64,000 nucleotides of DNA from Nemertoderma westbladi (lineage: Eukaryota > Xenacoelomorpha > Nemertodermatida > Nemertodermatidae). The notes beneath the pieces are model-generated. The model made no database searches, had not been told where the DNA came from, and saw nothing but the letters and a program-made list of their open reading frames with translations. Numbering within the stretch: position 1 is the stretch's first letter; each line of letters starts with the position of its first letter. The stretch spans positions 38,804 through 102,803 of the forward strand of contig JAUCBJ010001123.1 in assembly GCA_032718475.1 (NCBI GenBank). Direction: 5' to 3'. Made by a program: the position numbers and the translations under genes. This document shows positions 1 through 11,537 of this stretch, piece by piece.

Positions 1-3000
1 TTATTCGAAGACCGTTAGGACTTCTTATATTTATTAGGAGACCGTTAGGACTTCTTATATTTATTAGAAGACCGTTAGGACTTCTTATATTTATTAGAAG
101 ACCGTTAGGACTTCTTATATTTATTAGAAGACCGTTAGGACTTCTTATATTTATTAGAAGACCGTTAGGACTTCTTATATTTATTAGAAGACCGTTAGGA
201 CTTCTTATATTTATTAGAAGACCTTTAGGACTTCTTATATTTATTAGAAGACCGTTAGGACTTCTTATATTTATTAGAAGACCGTTAGGACTTCTTATAT
301 TTATTAGAAGACCGTTAGGACTTCTTATATTTATTAGAAGACCGTTAGGACTTCTTATATTTATTAAAAGACCGTTAGGACTTCTTATATTTATTAGAAG
401 ACCGTTAGGACTTCTTATATTTATTAGAAGACCGTTAGGACTTCTTATATTTATTAGAAGACCGTTAGGACTTCTTATATTTATTAGAAGACCGTTAGGA
501 CTTCTTATATTTATTAGAAGACCGTTAGGACTTCTTATATTTATTAGAAGACCGTTAGGACTTCTTATATTTATTAGAAGACCGTTAGGACTTCTTATAT
601 TTATTAGAAGACCGTTAGGACTTCTTATATTTATTAGAAGACCGTTAGGACTTCTTATATTTATTAGAAGACCGTTAGGACTTCTTATATTTATTAGAAG
701 ACCGTTAGGACTTCTTATATTTATTAGAAGACCGTTAGGACTTCTTATATTTATTAGAAGACCGTTAGGACTTCTTATATTTATTCAAAGACTGTTAGGA
801 CTTCTTATATTTATTAGAAGACCGTTAGGACTTCTTATATTTATTCGAAGACCGTTAGGACTTCTTATATTTATTAGGAGACCGTTAGGACTTCTTATAT
901 TTATTAGAAGACCGTTAGGACTTCTTATATTTATTAGAAGACCGTTAGGACTTCTTATATTTATTAGAAGACCGTTAGGACTTCTTATATTTATTAGAAG
1001 ACCGTTAGGACTTCTTATATTTATTAGAAGACCGTTAGGACTTCTTATATTTATTCGAAGACCGTTAGGACTTCTTATATTTATTAGGAGACCGTTAGGA
1101 CTTCTTATATTTATTAGAAGACCGTTAGGACTTCTTATATTTATTAGAAGACCGTTAGGACTTCTTATATTTATTAGAAGACCGTTAGGACTTCTTATAT
1201 TTATTAGAAGACCGTTAGGACTTCTTATATTTATTAGAAGACCGTTAGGACTTCTTATATTTATTAGAAGACCGTTAGGACTTCTTATATTTATTAGAAG
1301 ACCGTTAGGACTTCTTATATTTATTAGAAGACCGTTAGGACTTCTTATATTTATTAGAAGACCGTTAGGACTTCTTATATTTATTAAAAGACCGTTAGGA
1401 CTTCTTATATTTATTCGAAGACCGTTAGGACTTCTTATATTTATTCGAAGACCGTTAGGACTTCTTATATTTATTCGAAGACCGTTAGGACTTCTTATAT
1501 TTATTAGGAGACCGTTAGGACTTCTTATATTTATTAAAAGACCGTTAGGACTTCTTATATTTATTCGAAGACCGTTAGGACTTCTTATATTTATTAGAAG
1601 ACCTTTAGGACTTCTTATATTTATTAGAAGACCGTTAGGACTTCTTATATTTATTAGAAGACCGTTAGGACTTCTTATATTTGTTAGAAGACCGTTAGGA
1701 CTTCTTATATTTATTAGAAGACCGTTAGGACTTCTTATATTTATTCGAAGACCGTTAGGACTTCTTATATTTATTAGAAGACCGTTAGGACTTCTTATAT
1801 TCATTAGAAGACCTTTACGACTTCTTATATTTATTAGAATACCGTTAGGACTTCTTATATTTATTAGAAGACCGTTAGGACTTCTTATATGTATTAGAAG
1901 ACCGTTAGGACTTCTTATATTTATTAGAAGACCGTTAGGACTTCTTATATTTATTAGAAGACCGTTAGGACTTCTTATATTTGTTAGAAGACCGTTAGGA
2001 CTTCTTATATTTATTAGAAGACCGTTAGGACTTCTTACATTTATTAGAAGACCGTTAGGACTTCTTATATTTATTCGAAGAATGTTAGGACTTCTTATAT
2101 TTATTAGAAGACCGTTAGGACTTCTTATATTTATTAGAAGACCGTTAGGACTTCTTATATTTATTAGAAGACCGTTAGGACTTCTTATATTTATTAGAAG
2201 ACCGTTAGGACTTCTTATATTTATTAGAAGACCTTTAGGACTTCTTATATTTATTAGAAGACCGATAGGACTTCTTATATGTATTAGAAGACCGTTAGGA
2301 CTTGTTATATTTATTAGAAGACCGTTAGGACTTCTTATATTTATTAGAAGACTGTTAGGACTTCTTATATTTATTAGAAGACCTTTAGGACTTCTTATAT
2401 TTATTCGAAGAATGTTAGGACTTCTTATATTTATTCGAAGAATGTTAGGACTTCTTATATTTATTAGAAGACCGTTAGGACTTCTTATATTTATTATAAG
2501 ACCGTTAGGACATCTTATGTTTATTAGAAGACCATTAGAACTTCTTATATTTATTAGAAGACCGTTAGGACTTCTTATATTTATTAGAAGACCGTTAGGA
2601 CTTCTTATATTTATTAGAAGACCGTTAGGACTTCTTATATTTATTAGAAGACCTTTAGGACTTCTTATATTTATTCGAAGAATGTTAGGACTTCTTATAT
2701 TTTTTAGAAGACCTTTAGGACTTCTTATATTCATTAGAAGACCTTTACGACTTCTTATATTCATTAGAAGACCTTTACGACTTCTTATATTTATTAGAAG
2801 ACCGTTAGGACTTCTTATATTTATTAGAAGACCTTTAGGACTTCTTATATTTATTAGAAGACCGTTAGGACTTCTTATATTTATTAGAAGACCGTTAGGA
2901 CTTCTTATATTTATTAGAAGACCGTTAGCACTTCTTATATTTATTAGAATCCCGTTAGGACATCTTATGTTTATTAGAAGACCATTAGAACTTCTTATAT

Positions 3001-5580
3001 TTATTCGAAGAATGTTAGGACTTCTTATATTTTTTAGAAGACCTTTAGGACTTCTTATATTCATTAGAAGACCTTTACGACTTCTTATATTCATTAGAAG
3101 ACCTTTACGACTTCTTATATTTATTAGAAGACCGTTAGGACTTCTTATATTTATTAGAAGACCTTTAGGACTTCTTATATTTATTAGAAGACCGTTAGCA
3201 CTTCTTATATTTATTAGAAGACCGTTAGGACTTCTTATATTTATTAGAAGACCGTTAGGACTTCTTATATTTATTAGAAGACCGTTAGGACTTCTTATAT
3301 TTATTAGAAGACCTTTAGGACTTCTTATATTTATTAGAAGACCGTTAGCACTTCTTATATTTATTAGAAGACCTTTAGGACTTCTTATATTTATTAGAAG
3401 ACCGTTAGCACTTCTTATATTTATTAGAAGACCTTTAGGACTTCTTATATTTATTAGAAGACCGTTAGCACTTCTTATATTTATTAGAAGACCGTTAGGA
3501 CTTCTTATATTTATTAGAAGACCGTTAGGACTTCTTATATTTATTAGAAGACCGTTAGGACTTCTTATATTTATTATAAGACCGTTAGGACTTCTTATAT
3601 TTATTAGAAGACCGTTAGGACTTCTTATATTTATTCGAAGACCGTTAGGACTTCTTATATTTATTCGAAGAATGTTAGGACTTCTTATATTTATTAGAAG
3701 ACCGTTAGGACTTCTTATATTTATTCGAAGAATGTTAGGACTTCTTATATTTATTAGAAGACCGTTAGGACTTCTTATATTTATTAGAAGACCGTTAGGA
3801 CTTCTTATATTTATTAGAAGACCGTTAGGACTTCTTATATGTATTAGAAGACCGTTAGGACTTGTTATATTTATTAGAAGACCGTTAGGACTTCTTATAT
3901 TTATTAGAAGACCGTTAGGACTTCTTATATTTATTCGAAGAATGTTAGGACTTCTTATATTTATTAGAAGACCGTTAGGACTTCTTATATTTATTAGAAG
4001 ACCGTTAGGACTTCTTATATTTATTAGAAGACCGTTAGGACTTCTTATATGTATTAGAAGACCGTTAGGACTTGTTATATTTATTAGAAGACCGTTAGGA
4101 CTTCTTATATTTATTAGAAGACCGTTAGGACTTCTTATATTTATTAGAAGACCGTTAGGACTTCTTATATTTATTAGAAGACCGTTAGGACTTCTTATAT
4201 GTATTAGAAGACCGTTAGGACTTCTTATATTTATTAGAAGACCGTTAGGACTTCTTATATTTATTCGAAGACCGTTTGGACTTCTTATATTTATTAGAAG
4301 ACCGTTAGGACTTCTTATATTTATTCGAAGAATGTTAGGACTTCTTATATTTATTAGAAGACCTTTAGGACTTCTTATATTTATTAGAAGACCGTTAGCA
4401 CTTCTTATATTTATTAGAAGACCGTTAGGACTTCTTATATTTATTAGAAGACCGTTAGGACTTCTTATATTTATTAGAAGACCGTTAGGACTTCTTATAT
4501 TTATTATAAGACCGTTAGGACTTCTTATATTTATTAGAAGACCGTTAGGACTTCTTATATTTATTCGAAGACCGTTTGGACTTCTTATATTTATTAGAAG
4601 ACCGTTAGGACTTCTTATATTTATTCGAAGAATGTTAGGACTTCTTATATTTATTAGAAGACCGTTAGGACTTCTTATATTTATTAGAAGACCGTTAAGA
4701 CTTCTTATATTTATTAGAAGACCGTTAGGACTTCTTATATGTATTAGAAGACCGTTAGGACTTGTTATATTTATTAGAAGACCGTTAGGACTTCTTATAT
4801 TTATTCGAAGACCGTTAGGACTTCTTATATTTATTAGAAGACCTTTAGGACTTCTTATATTTATTCGAAGAATGTTAGGACTTCTTATATTTATTAGAAG
4901 ACCGTTATGACTTCTTATATTTATTAGAAGACCGTTAGGACTTCTTATATTTATTCGAAGAATGTTAGGACTTCTTATATTTATTAGAAGACCGTTAGGA
5001 CTTCTTATATTCATTAGAAGACCTTTACGACTTCTTATATTTATTCGAAGACCGTTAGGACTTCTTATATTTATTAGAAGACCTTTAGGACTTCTTATAT
5101 TTATTAGAAGACCGTTAGCACTTCTTATATTTATTAGAATCCCGTTAGGACATCTTATGTTTATTAGAAGACCATTAGAACTTCTTATATTTATTAGAAG
5201 ACCGTTAGGACTTCTTATATTTATTAGAAGACCGTTAGGACTTCTTATATTTATTGGAAGACCGTTCGGACTTCTTATATTTATTAGAAGACCGTTAGGA
5301 CTTCTTATATTTATTAGAAGACCGTCAGGACTTCTTATATTTATTCGAAGACCGTTAGGACTTCTTTCATTTATTAGAAGACCGTTAGGACTTCTTATAT
5401 TTATTAGAAGACCTTTAGGACTTCTTATATTTATTAGAAGACCGTTAGCACTTCTTATATTTATTAGAATCCCGTTAGGACTTCTTATGTTTATTAGAAG
5501 ACCGTTAGGACTTCTTATATTTATTAGAAGACCGTTAGGACTTCTTATATTTATTAGAAGACCGTTAGGACTTCTTATAT

Positions 5581-5609
5581 TTATTAGAAGCCGTTAGGAC
5601 TTCTTATAT
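5581..5609. repeat. 29-bp slipped monomer in satellite A
   Basis: This monomer reads agaagccgttagg where the consensus has agaagaccgttagg, so one A is missing. It is the only phase change among about 300 monomers and shifts every downstream copy by one base. It also ends the open frames that cross the array here. It is either a real slippage event or a sequencing or assembly indel. Confidence 0.9.
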
Positions 5610-7829
5610 TTATTAGAAGACCGTTAGGACTTCTTATATTTATTAGAATCCCGTTAGGACATCTTATGTTTATTAGAAGACCATTAGAACTTCTTATATT
5701 TATTAGAAGACCGTTAGGACTTCTTATATTTATTAGAAGACCGTTAGGACTTCTTATATTTATTAGAAGACCGTTAGGACTTCTTATATTTATTAGAAGA
5801 CCGTTAGGACTTCTTATATTTATTAGAAGACCGTTAGGACTTCTTATATTTATTAGAAGACCATTAGAACTTCTTATATTTATTAGAAGACCGTTAGGAC
5901 TTCTTATATTTATTCGAAGACCGTTAGGACTTCTTTCATTTATTAGAAGACCGTTAGGACTTCTTATATTTATTAGAAGACCTTTAGGACTTCTTATATT
6001 TATTAGAAGACCATTAGAACTTCTTATATTTATTAGAAGACCGTCAGGACTTCTTATATTTATTCGAAGACCGTTAGGACTTCTTTCATTTATTAGAAGA
6101 CCGTTAGGACTTCTTATATTTATTAGAAGACCTTTAGGACTTCTTATATTTATTCGAAGACCGTTAGGACTTCTTTCATTTATTAGAAGACCGTTAGGAC
6201 TTCTTATATTTATTAGAAGACCTTTAGGACTTCTTATATTTATTAGAAGACCGTTAGCACTTCTTATATTTATTAGAATCCCGTTAGGACTTCTTATGTT
6301 TATTAGAAGACCGTTAGGACTTCTTATATTTATTAGAAGACCGTTAGGACTTCTTATATTTATTAGAAGACCGTTAGGACTTCTTATATTTATTAGAAGA
6401 CCGTTAGGACTTCTTATATTTATTAGAAGACCGTTAGGACTTCTTATATTTATTAGAAGACCATTAGAACTTCTTATATTTATTAGAAGACCGTTAGGAC
6501 TTCTTATATTTATTAGAAGACCGTTAGGACTTCTTATATTTATTAGAAGACCGTTAGGACTTCTTATATTTATTAGAAGACCGTTAGGACTTCTTATATT
6601 TATTAGAATCCCGTTAGGACATCTTATGTTTATTAGAAGACCATTAGAACTTCTTATATTTATTAGAAGACCGTTAGGACTTCTTATATTTATTAGAAGA
6701 CCGTTAGGACTTCTTATATTTATTAGAAGACCGTTAGGACTTCTTATATTTATTAGAAGACCGTTAGGACTTCTTATATTTATTAGAAGACCGTTAGGAC
6801 TTCTTATATTTATTAGAAGACCTTTAGGACTTCTTATATTTATTAGAAGACCGTTAGGACTTCTTATATTTATTAGAAGACGGTTAGGACTTCTTATATT
6901 TATTAGAAGACCGTTAGGACTTCTTATATTCATTAGAAGACCTTTACGACTTCTTATATTTATTCGAAGACCGTTAGGACTTCTTATATTTATTAGAAGA
7001 CCTTTAGGACTTCTTATATTTATTAGAATCCCGTTAGGACATCTTATGTTTATTAGAAGACCATTAGAACTTCTTATATTTATTAGAAGACCGTTAGGAC
7101 TTCTTATATTTATTAGAAGACCGTTAGGACTTCTTATATTTATTAGAAGACCTTTAGGACTTCTTATATTTATTAGAAGACCGTTAGCACTTCTTATATT
7201 TATTAGAATCCCGTTAGGACATCTTATGTTTATTAGAAGACCATTAGAACTTCTTATATTTATTAGAAGACCGTTAGGACTTCTTATATTTATTAGAAGA
7301 CCGTTAGGACTTCTTATATTTATTGGAAGACCGTTCGGACTTCTTATATTTATTAGAAGACCGTTAGGACTTCTTATATTTATTAGAAGACCGTTAGGAC
7401 TTCTTATATTTATTAGAAGACCTTTAGGACTTCTTATATTTATTAGAAGACCGTTAGGACTTCTTATATTTATTAGAAGACGGTTAGGACTTCTTATATT
7501 TATTAGAAGACCGTTAGGACTTCTTATATTTATTAGAAGACCGTTAGGACTTCTTATATTTATTAGAAGACCGTTAGGACTTCTTATATTTATTGGAAGA
7601 CCGTTCGGACTTCTTATATTTATTAGAAGACCGTTAGGACTTCTTATATTTATTAGAAGACCGTTAGGACTTCTTATATTTATTAGAAGACCTTTAGGAC
7701 TTCTTATATTTATTAGAAGACCGTTAGGACTTCTTATATTTATTAGAAGACGGTTAGGACTTCTTATATTTATTAGAAGACCGTTAGGACTTCTTATATT
7801 TATTAGAAGACCGTTAGGACTTCTTATAT

Positions 7830-8189
7830 TTATTAGAAGACCTTTAGGACTTCTTATATTTATTAGAAGACCGTTAGGACTTCTTATATTTATTAGAAGA
7901 CGGTTAGGACTTCTTATATTTATTAGAAGACCGTTAGGACTTCTTATATTCATTAGAAGACCTTTACGACTTCTTATATTTATTCGAAGACCGTTAGGAC
8001 TTCTTATATTTATTAGAAGACCTTTAGGACTTCTTATATTTATTAGAAGACCGTTAGGACTTCTTATATTTATTAGAAGACGGTTAGGACTTCTTATATT
8101 TATTAGAAGACCGTTAGGACTTCTTATATTCATTAGAAGACCTTTACGACTTCTTATATTTATTCGAAGACCGTTAGGACTTCTTATAT
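7830..8189. repeat. 180-bp higher-order repeat in satellite A (two copies)
   Basis: Six consecutive variant monomers recur in the same order twice, about 7830-8009 and 8010-8189. The order is cctttagg, ccgttagg, cggttagg, ccgttagg, then tcattagaag with acctttacg, then cgaagaccg. A very similar order occurs at about 6810-6990. Shared private variants in the same order point to block duplication of six monomers rather than independent mutation. Confidence 0.75.
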
Positions 8190-9480
8190 TTATTAGAAGA
8201 CCGTTAGGACTTCTTATATTTATTAGAAGACCGTTAGGACTTCTTATATTTATTAGAAGACCGTTAGCACTTCTTATATTTATTAGAATCCCGTTAGGAC
8301 ATCTTATGTTTATTAGAAGACCATTAGAACTTCTTATATTTATTAGAAGACCGTTAGGACTTCTTATATTTATTAGAAGACCGTTAGGACTTCTTATATT
8401 TATTGGAAGACCGTTAGGACTTCTTATATTTATTAGAAGACCGTTCGGACTTCTTATATTTATTAGAAGACCGTTAGGACTTCTTATATTTATTAGAAGA
8501 CCGTTAGGACTTCTTATATTTATTAGAAGACCTTTAGGACTTCTTATATTTATTAGAAGACCGTTAGGACTTCTTATATTTATTAGAAGACGGTTAGGAC
8601 TTCTTATATTTATTAGAAGACCGTTAGGACTTCTTATATTTATTAGAAGACCGTTAGGACTTCTTATATTTATTAGAAGACCGTTAGGACTTCTTATATT
8701 TATTAGAAGACCGTTAGGACTTCTTATATTTATTAGAAGACCGTTAGGACTTCTTATATTTATTAGAAGACCGTTAGGACTTCTTATATTTATTAGAAGA
8801 CCGTCAGGACTTCTTATATTTATTAGAAGACCGTTAGGACTTCTTATATTTATTAGAAGACCGTTAGGACTTCTTATATTTATTAGAAGACCGTTAGGAC
8901 TTCTTATATTTATTAGAAGACCGTTAGGACTTCTTATATTTATTAGAAGACGGTTAGGACTTCTTATATTTATTAGAAGACCGTCAGGACTTCTTATATT
9001 TATTAGAAGACCGTTAGGACTTCTTACTGTAAAACAATTCACTATCTATCTATGTATGTGTGTATGTATATCGGATGAACTCCTCCGAAGCTATAGCTCG
9101 TCCGTCAATGAAAATTATAAAAATCGACGCAGCTCAACCCCAGGATGTGGAAAAAAAAGTTTCGAAAAAATTATTAAAGTGTCTTTTTTTATTTCGAACA
9201 ATAGCCCATAACACAACAATTGCCATAGACTCAATGATAAAAACACCAGCTGCCTAGTAAGCTACTACTATTGATTGAATGGATAAGCCAAACTGCAGAG
9301 AAGTACATTAATTGCCAAATTTATTACTATCTCACTCTATGCGAGACAGAAAGCAAACATTGTAATGTATTAGCCTGCCACCTGAATAGCTCTTCCCAGT
9401 GAATCCTATGGGAATATCTATAGGGCTAATCACTGCTATGTTAGGAGGTGGGACATTGAATATCTATAATTATCCGTACA

Positions 9481-9550
9481 TTATTGACCGGTTGTACACT
9501 CGGAGTAGGAAAGCCTCGACTGGTTCCTACTCCCTAAAACCGGTCAATAA
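9481..9550. repeat. Two-part inverted repeat (potential 70-nt hairpin)
   Basis: The outer arms are ttattgaccggtt (9481-9493) and its exact reverse complement (9538-9550). The inner arms are ggagtagga (9502-9510) and tcctactcc (9525-9533). The loop is 14 nt (9511-9524), and the bulges between arms are 8 nt and 4 nt. In addition gttgtacact occurs directly repeated at 9491-9500 and 9558-9567. It could be the remnant of a fold-back or miniature transposable element, or a structured RNA. Nothing else identifies it. Confidence 0.75.
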
Positions 9551-10143
9551 TTGCGTTGTTGTACACTTTTACTGGACAAAACAACACAACGCGATAAGAT
9601 AATTTAGTACCGCTGAAGTAATTTCAGATTACTACTACAATGAAACGACAATAATAGATTCTAAAGAGTGTTTAGTTTGGGGGGTCCAGTATAGAAAATG
9701 GGGCTTGGTCTTTTTGGGGTTAAACAAATATGAATGTTTATTTTTCTAACGATTAGACAAAAAGCATAATGTAAATCAACATGACTATCATGTTATCAAG
9801 ATGTTATAGTATAACATAAAAACAGTTTTCTGTACGTACGTGCAGTATGTCGTACGGTATGTCATAATAGAAAATGGTTGCCATTGTTGCATATTCCCGC
9901 TACATAGAGTTTGGGCTTTTTAGTGGTCGGTCCTGGAATTCTTGTTCCTATGACAAATGTCAATGGGCTGTTATTGCAAGAACAAATGTACCTATAGTCA
10001 GGGGAACAACGCCTAGTGCCATTATATCGTGTATGGGCTTTCGAATTGTCAGTATTACCGTACTGTACTACCACAGCAACACTCGCAAACAGGTTGTTAT
10101 CTGTCACTTTAGTAAATTTGTAGACTCCCAAACAATACGAATA

Positions 10144-10170
10144 CCCCCCCCCCCCCCCCCCCCCCCCCCC
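10144..10170. repeat. 27-base C homopolymer (poly-C/poly-G)
   Basis: An uninterrupted run of 27 C lies in otherwise AT-rich DNA. Runs of this length are rare in AT-rich genomes, can form i-motif and G-quadruplex structures, and are error-prone in sequencing, so the exact length is uncertain. The proline-rich end of the small open frame crossing it is a translation of this run and not evidence of a gene. Confidence 0.95.
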
Positions 10171-11130
10171 AGATAAAAAATATTTAATGTCAATAATACA
10201 AAATGTGTGTTATGCCAAAATACAATATAAAATTATATAATATAAAATATAAAATTAACCATTATCTGGAGCAGGCTAACCGAGCCCCACAGCTGTGCCC
10301 GGTGTGGCAAGGATGTTCTGTTCAGTTTAACTCGCTGTTTATCCTGGTCATTTTACCTGAATCATTTTGACCCATAAATTTGTTAAATTTGTTAAAAATA
10401 TTTTCTGACATTGCAAAAATCATATTGGGAGCTATTCTGGTCCTTCAATCGAAAAGTAGAAGTAAAAATAAATTCAAACTGTTAAATTTTGCCTTTGGTT
10501 AGTTACTTCTGAAGATATACTTGTTTTCAAGGTCGGTGAAGACGATACAATTCGTTAAATATCGTTTATATCCAATAAACCGTCATATACCGCAAATAAA
10601 AATTGTTGTAAATTTATTTTAATATATTAAATAGTGAGCCATAAAATCTTTTAAAAATGTAGCCTCGAAAAAGCTACATATACAGTATATAGCACATATA
10701 TACACATATAGTACATATATAGCACATAGCTACAGCATATAAATCTGGCTCCAATATAAGATGCTGCTTTACTCAATGTTAAATAATAGTGTTCTAGAAT
10801 ATTTATTACGTAACTAGAGAGCCGCTTAACAACAACATAAACCAATATTGGATATTGAGTTCCGTTTTGGAGTTCGCCTTGCAGACACTGTGAGTACCAA
10901 ATAACTTTGAATGTGTGCATGGATTTTGCTCAAATTACGTGCAAATATTTTCTAGTTGATTCTCTTTTAACATATGTTATAAAATTTAAGAAATTCTACC
11001 CACCGGGGAAAAAGTAAAATCAATGCAATTCTATGAGTTACATTTTTTCCTGAAACTATTTAGAAAAACTCCTGATTTTGGTGTATAAAGTAACAATTTA
11101 ATTCAATTTAATAATTTAACAAAATCTATC

Positions 11131-11390
11131 TATCCGCGGGAGGCCGTACTGCGGAGGAAGTGGAATCTCTAAAGATCCGCAAGTATCAGGAACTCATGGA
11201 CCGGGGCTACCTCTTCCACCCGGTAGCCTACGAGACCTTGGGCCGCCCCGGCCCTGAAACATCCGAGTTCCTGAAGGAGATCGGGGCCAGACTCCACTCT
11301 GTCACCCAAGAGCCCCGATCTCACCGCTTCCTCCTGCAGAGGCTGGCCATCGCCATCCTAGTCGGCAACGCGGCCTCCATCATAGGGACT
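11131..11390 (+). pseudogene. Fragment of a non-LTR retrotransposon polyprotein C-terminus
   Basis: A GC-rich (about 60%) island sits in AT-rich surroundings and is open in one frame from about 11133. Translation gives a Gly/Arg-Glu-rich lead-in followed by about 75 residues with the pattern RKY..L...GYLFHPVAYETLG, then FLKEIGARL, then EPRSHRFLLQRLAIAI, then GNAAS. From memory of invertebrate LINE ORFs, this R-K-Y / F-P-A-E-T-G / L-G-R / FL-QRL / GNA pattern is typical of the extreme C-terminus after the reverse transcriptase. It does not match the C-terminus of the full LINE elsewhere in this window, so it belongs to another family. No upstream reverse transcriptase is present. It ends at the adapter junction, so it may be part of a chimeric amplicon or even foreign DNA. 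Confidence 0.6.
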
Positions 11391-11416
11391 AGTACTCTGC
11401 GTTGATACCACTGCTT
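11391..11416 (-). other. Amplification adapter (SMART-type), reverse orientation
   Basis: These 26 bases are the exact reverse complement of the sequence at 11418-11443. Read on the minus strand it begins aagcagtggtatcaacgcag and continues to agtact. I recognise this as the SMART-family PCR adapter, also used in ultra-low-input long-read library amplification. It is technical, not genomic. Confidence 0.95.
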
Positions 11417-11417
11417 T

Positions 11418-11443
11418 AAGCAGTGGTATCAACGCAGAGTACT
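11418..11443 (+). other. Amplification adapter (SMART-type), forward orientation
   Basis: This is the second copy of the same 26-base adapter, on the plus strand. It is separated from the first by one T at 11417. Head-to-head adapters with one extra base are what is expected when two adapter-tailed, A-tailed amplicons are ligated together and the join survives trimming. The sequences to the left and right are therefore probably two separate inserts. Confidence 0.95.
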
Positions 11444-11537
11444 GCAGCCTTCACTTCTGCAAAGGAGATATCGCCAATGGGAATATCTGGGAGTACAGAC
11501 TCAGACACTTTTACTTCTATAAAGTTATCAGTATAGT
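11444..11537. other. Short unassigned segment between adapter and satellite B
   Basis: Ninety-four bases of mixed composition. No open frame, repeat or motif recognised. It ends at a tatagcc junction with the first satellite B monomer; the right-hand restart of satellite B at 25779 also begins with tatagcc. Confidence 0.5.

Larger units (their letters stand above)
1..9026. repeat. 30-bp satellite array (satellite A)
   Basis: Head-to-tail array of a 30-bp monomer, about 30% GC, whose core reads agaagaccgttaggacttct. Positions 1-5580 hold exactly 186 monomers in one phase. A single 29-bp monomer follows at 5581-5609, then 113 more 30-bp monomers, and a partial copy ends at 9026, giving about 300 copies. 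The array is cut by the left window edge. Most monomers differ from the consensus at 0-3 positions. Variants are zoned: nearly homogeneous at 1-2040, carriers of aatgttagg only at about 2071-4980, carriers of cggttagg only after about 6870. Both strands are open for long stretches (10-residue periodic peptides) because 30 is divisible by 3. I see no start context, splice signal or non-periodic domain, so I do not call it coding. A centromeric, subtelomeric or interstitial satellite role is possible but not shown by sequence. Confidence 0.98.
9027..11130. other. AT-rich low-copy segment without a supportable gene
   Basis: Non-satellite DNA of about 2.1 kb between satellite A and the GC-rich fragment. 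It opens with an imperfect CTAT/TATG microsatellite near 9043-9070. It holds an inverted repeat (9481-9550), a G-rich patch around 9678-9720, a 27-base C run (10144-10170), an A/T-only-like stretch around 10221-10258 and a TATATAGCACATA-type short repeat at 10681-10740. The open frames here (65-100 codons) overlap one another on opposite strands, show no domain I recognise, and are the size expected by chance. No tRNA fold or coding exon could be supported. Confidence 0.6.

Noticed and set aside
1-9026. CRISPR-like array
   Set aside because: Repeats are contiguous with no unique spacers, and the rest of the window is eukaryotic.
1-9026. Telomeric repeat because of the ttagga element in each monomer
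   Set aside because: The 30-bp period and sequence do not match TTAGGG-type telomere repeats; only five bases coincide.
785-9211. Open frames of 200-1400 codons across satellite A on both strands
   Set aside because: They are 10-residue periodic translations of a 30-bp unit that lacks stops; both strands are open, with no non-repeat domain or start context.
9060-10176. Small open frames of 65-100 codons (9060-9257, 9399-9602, 9862-10131, 9874-10176)
   Set aside because: Short, overlapping on opposite strands, no recognisable domain; one runs into the poly-C tract.
10270-10345. Possible zinc-knuckle-like CARCGK peptide in a GC-richer patch
   Set aside because: Only one short C-x2-C pair with no following His/Cys ligands in a supportable frame.
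10651-10920. Minus-strand 89-codon open frame over the TATATAGCACATA repeat
   Set aside because: Tyr/Ile-rich translation of AT repeats; no domain or conserved feature.
11391-11443. Natural 53-bp palindrome or transposon terminus
   Set aside because: Each arm matches a known synthetic PCR adapter over 26 bases, so a technical origin is far more likely.
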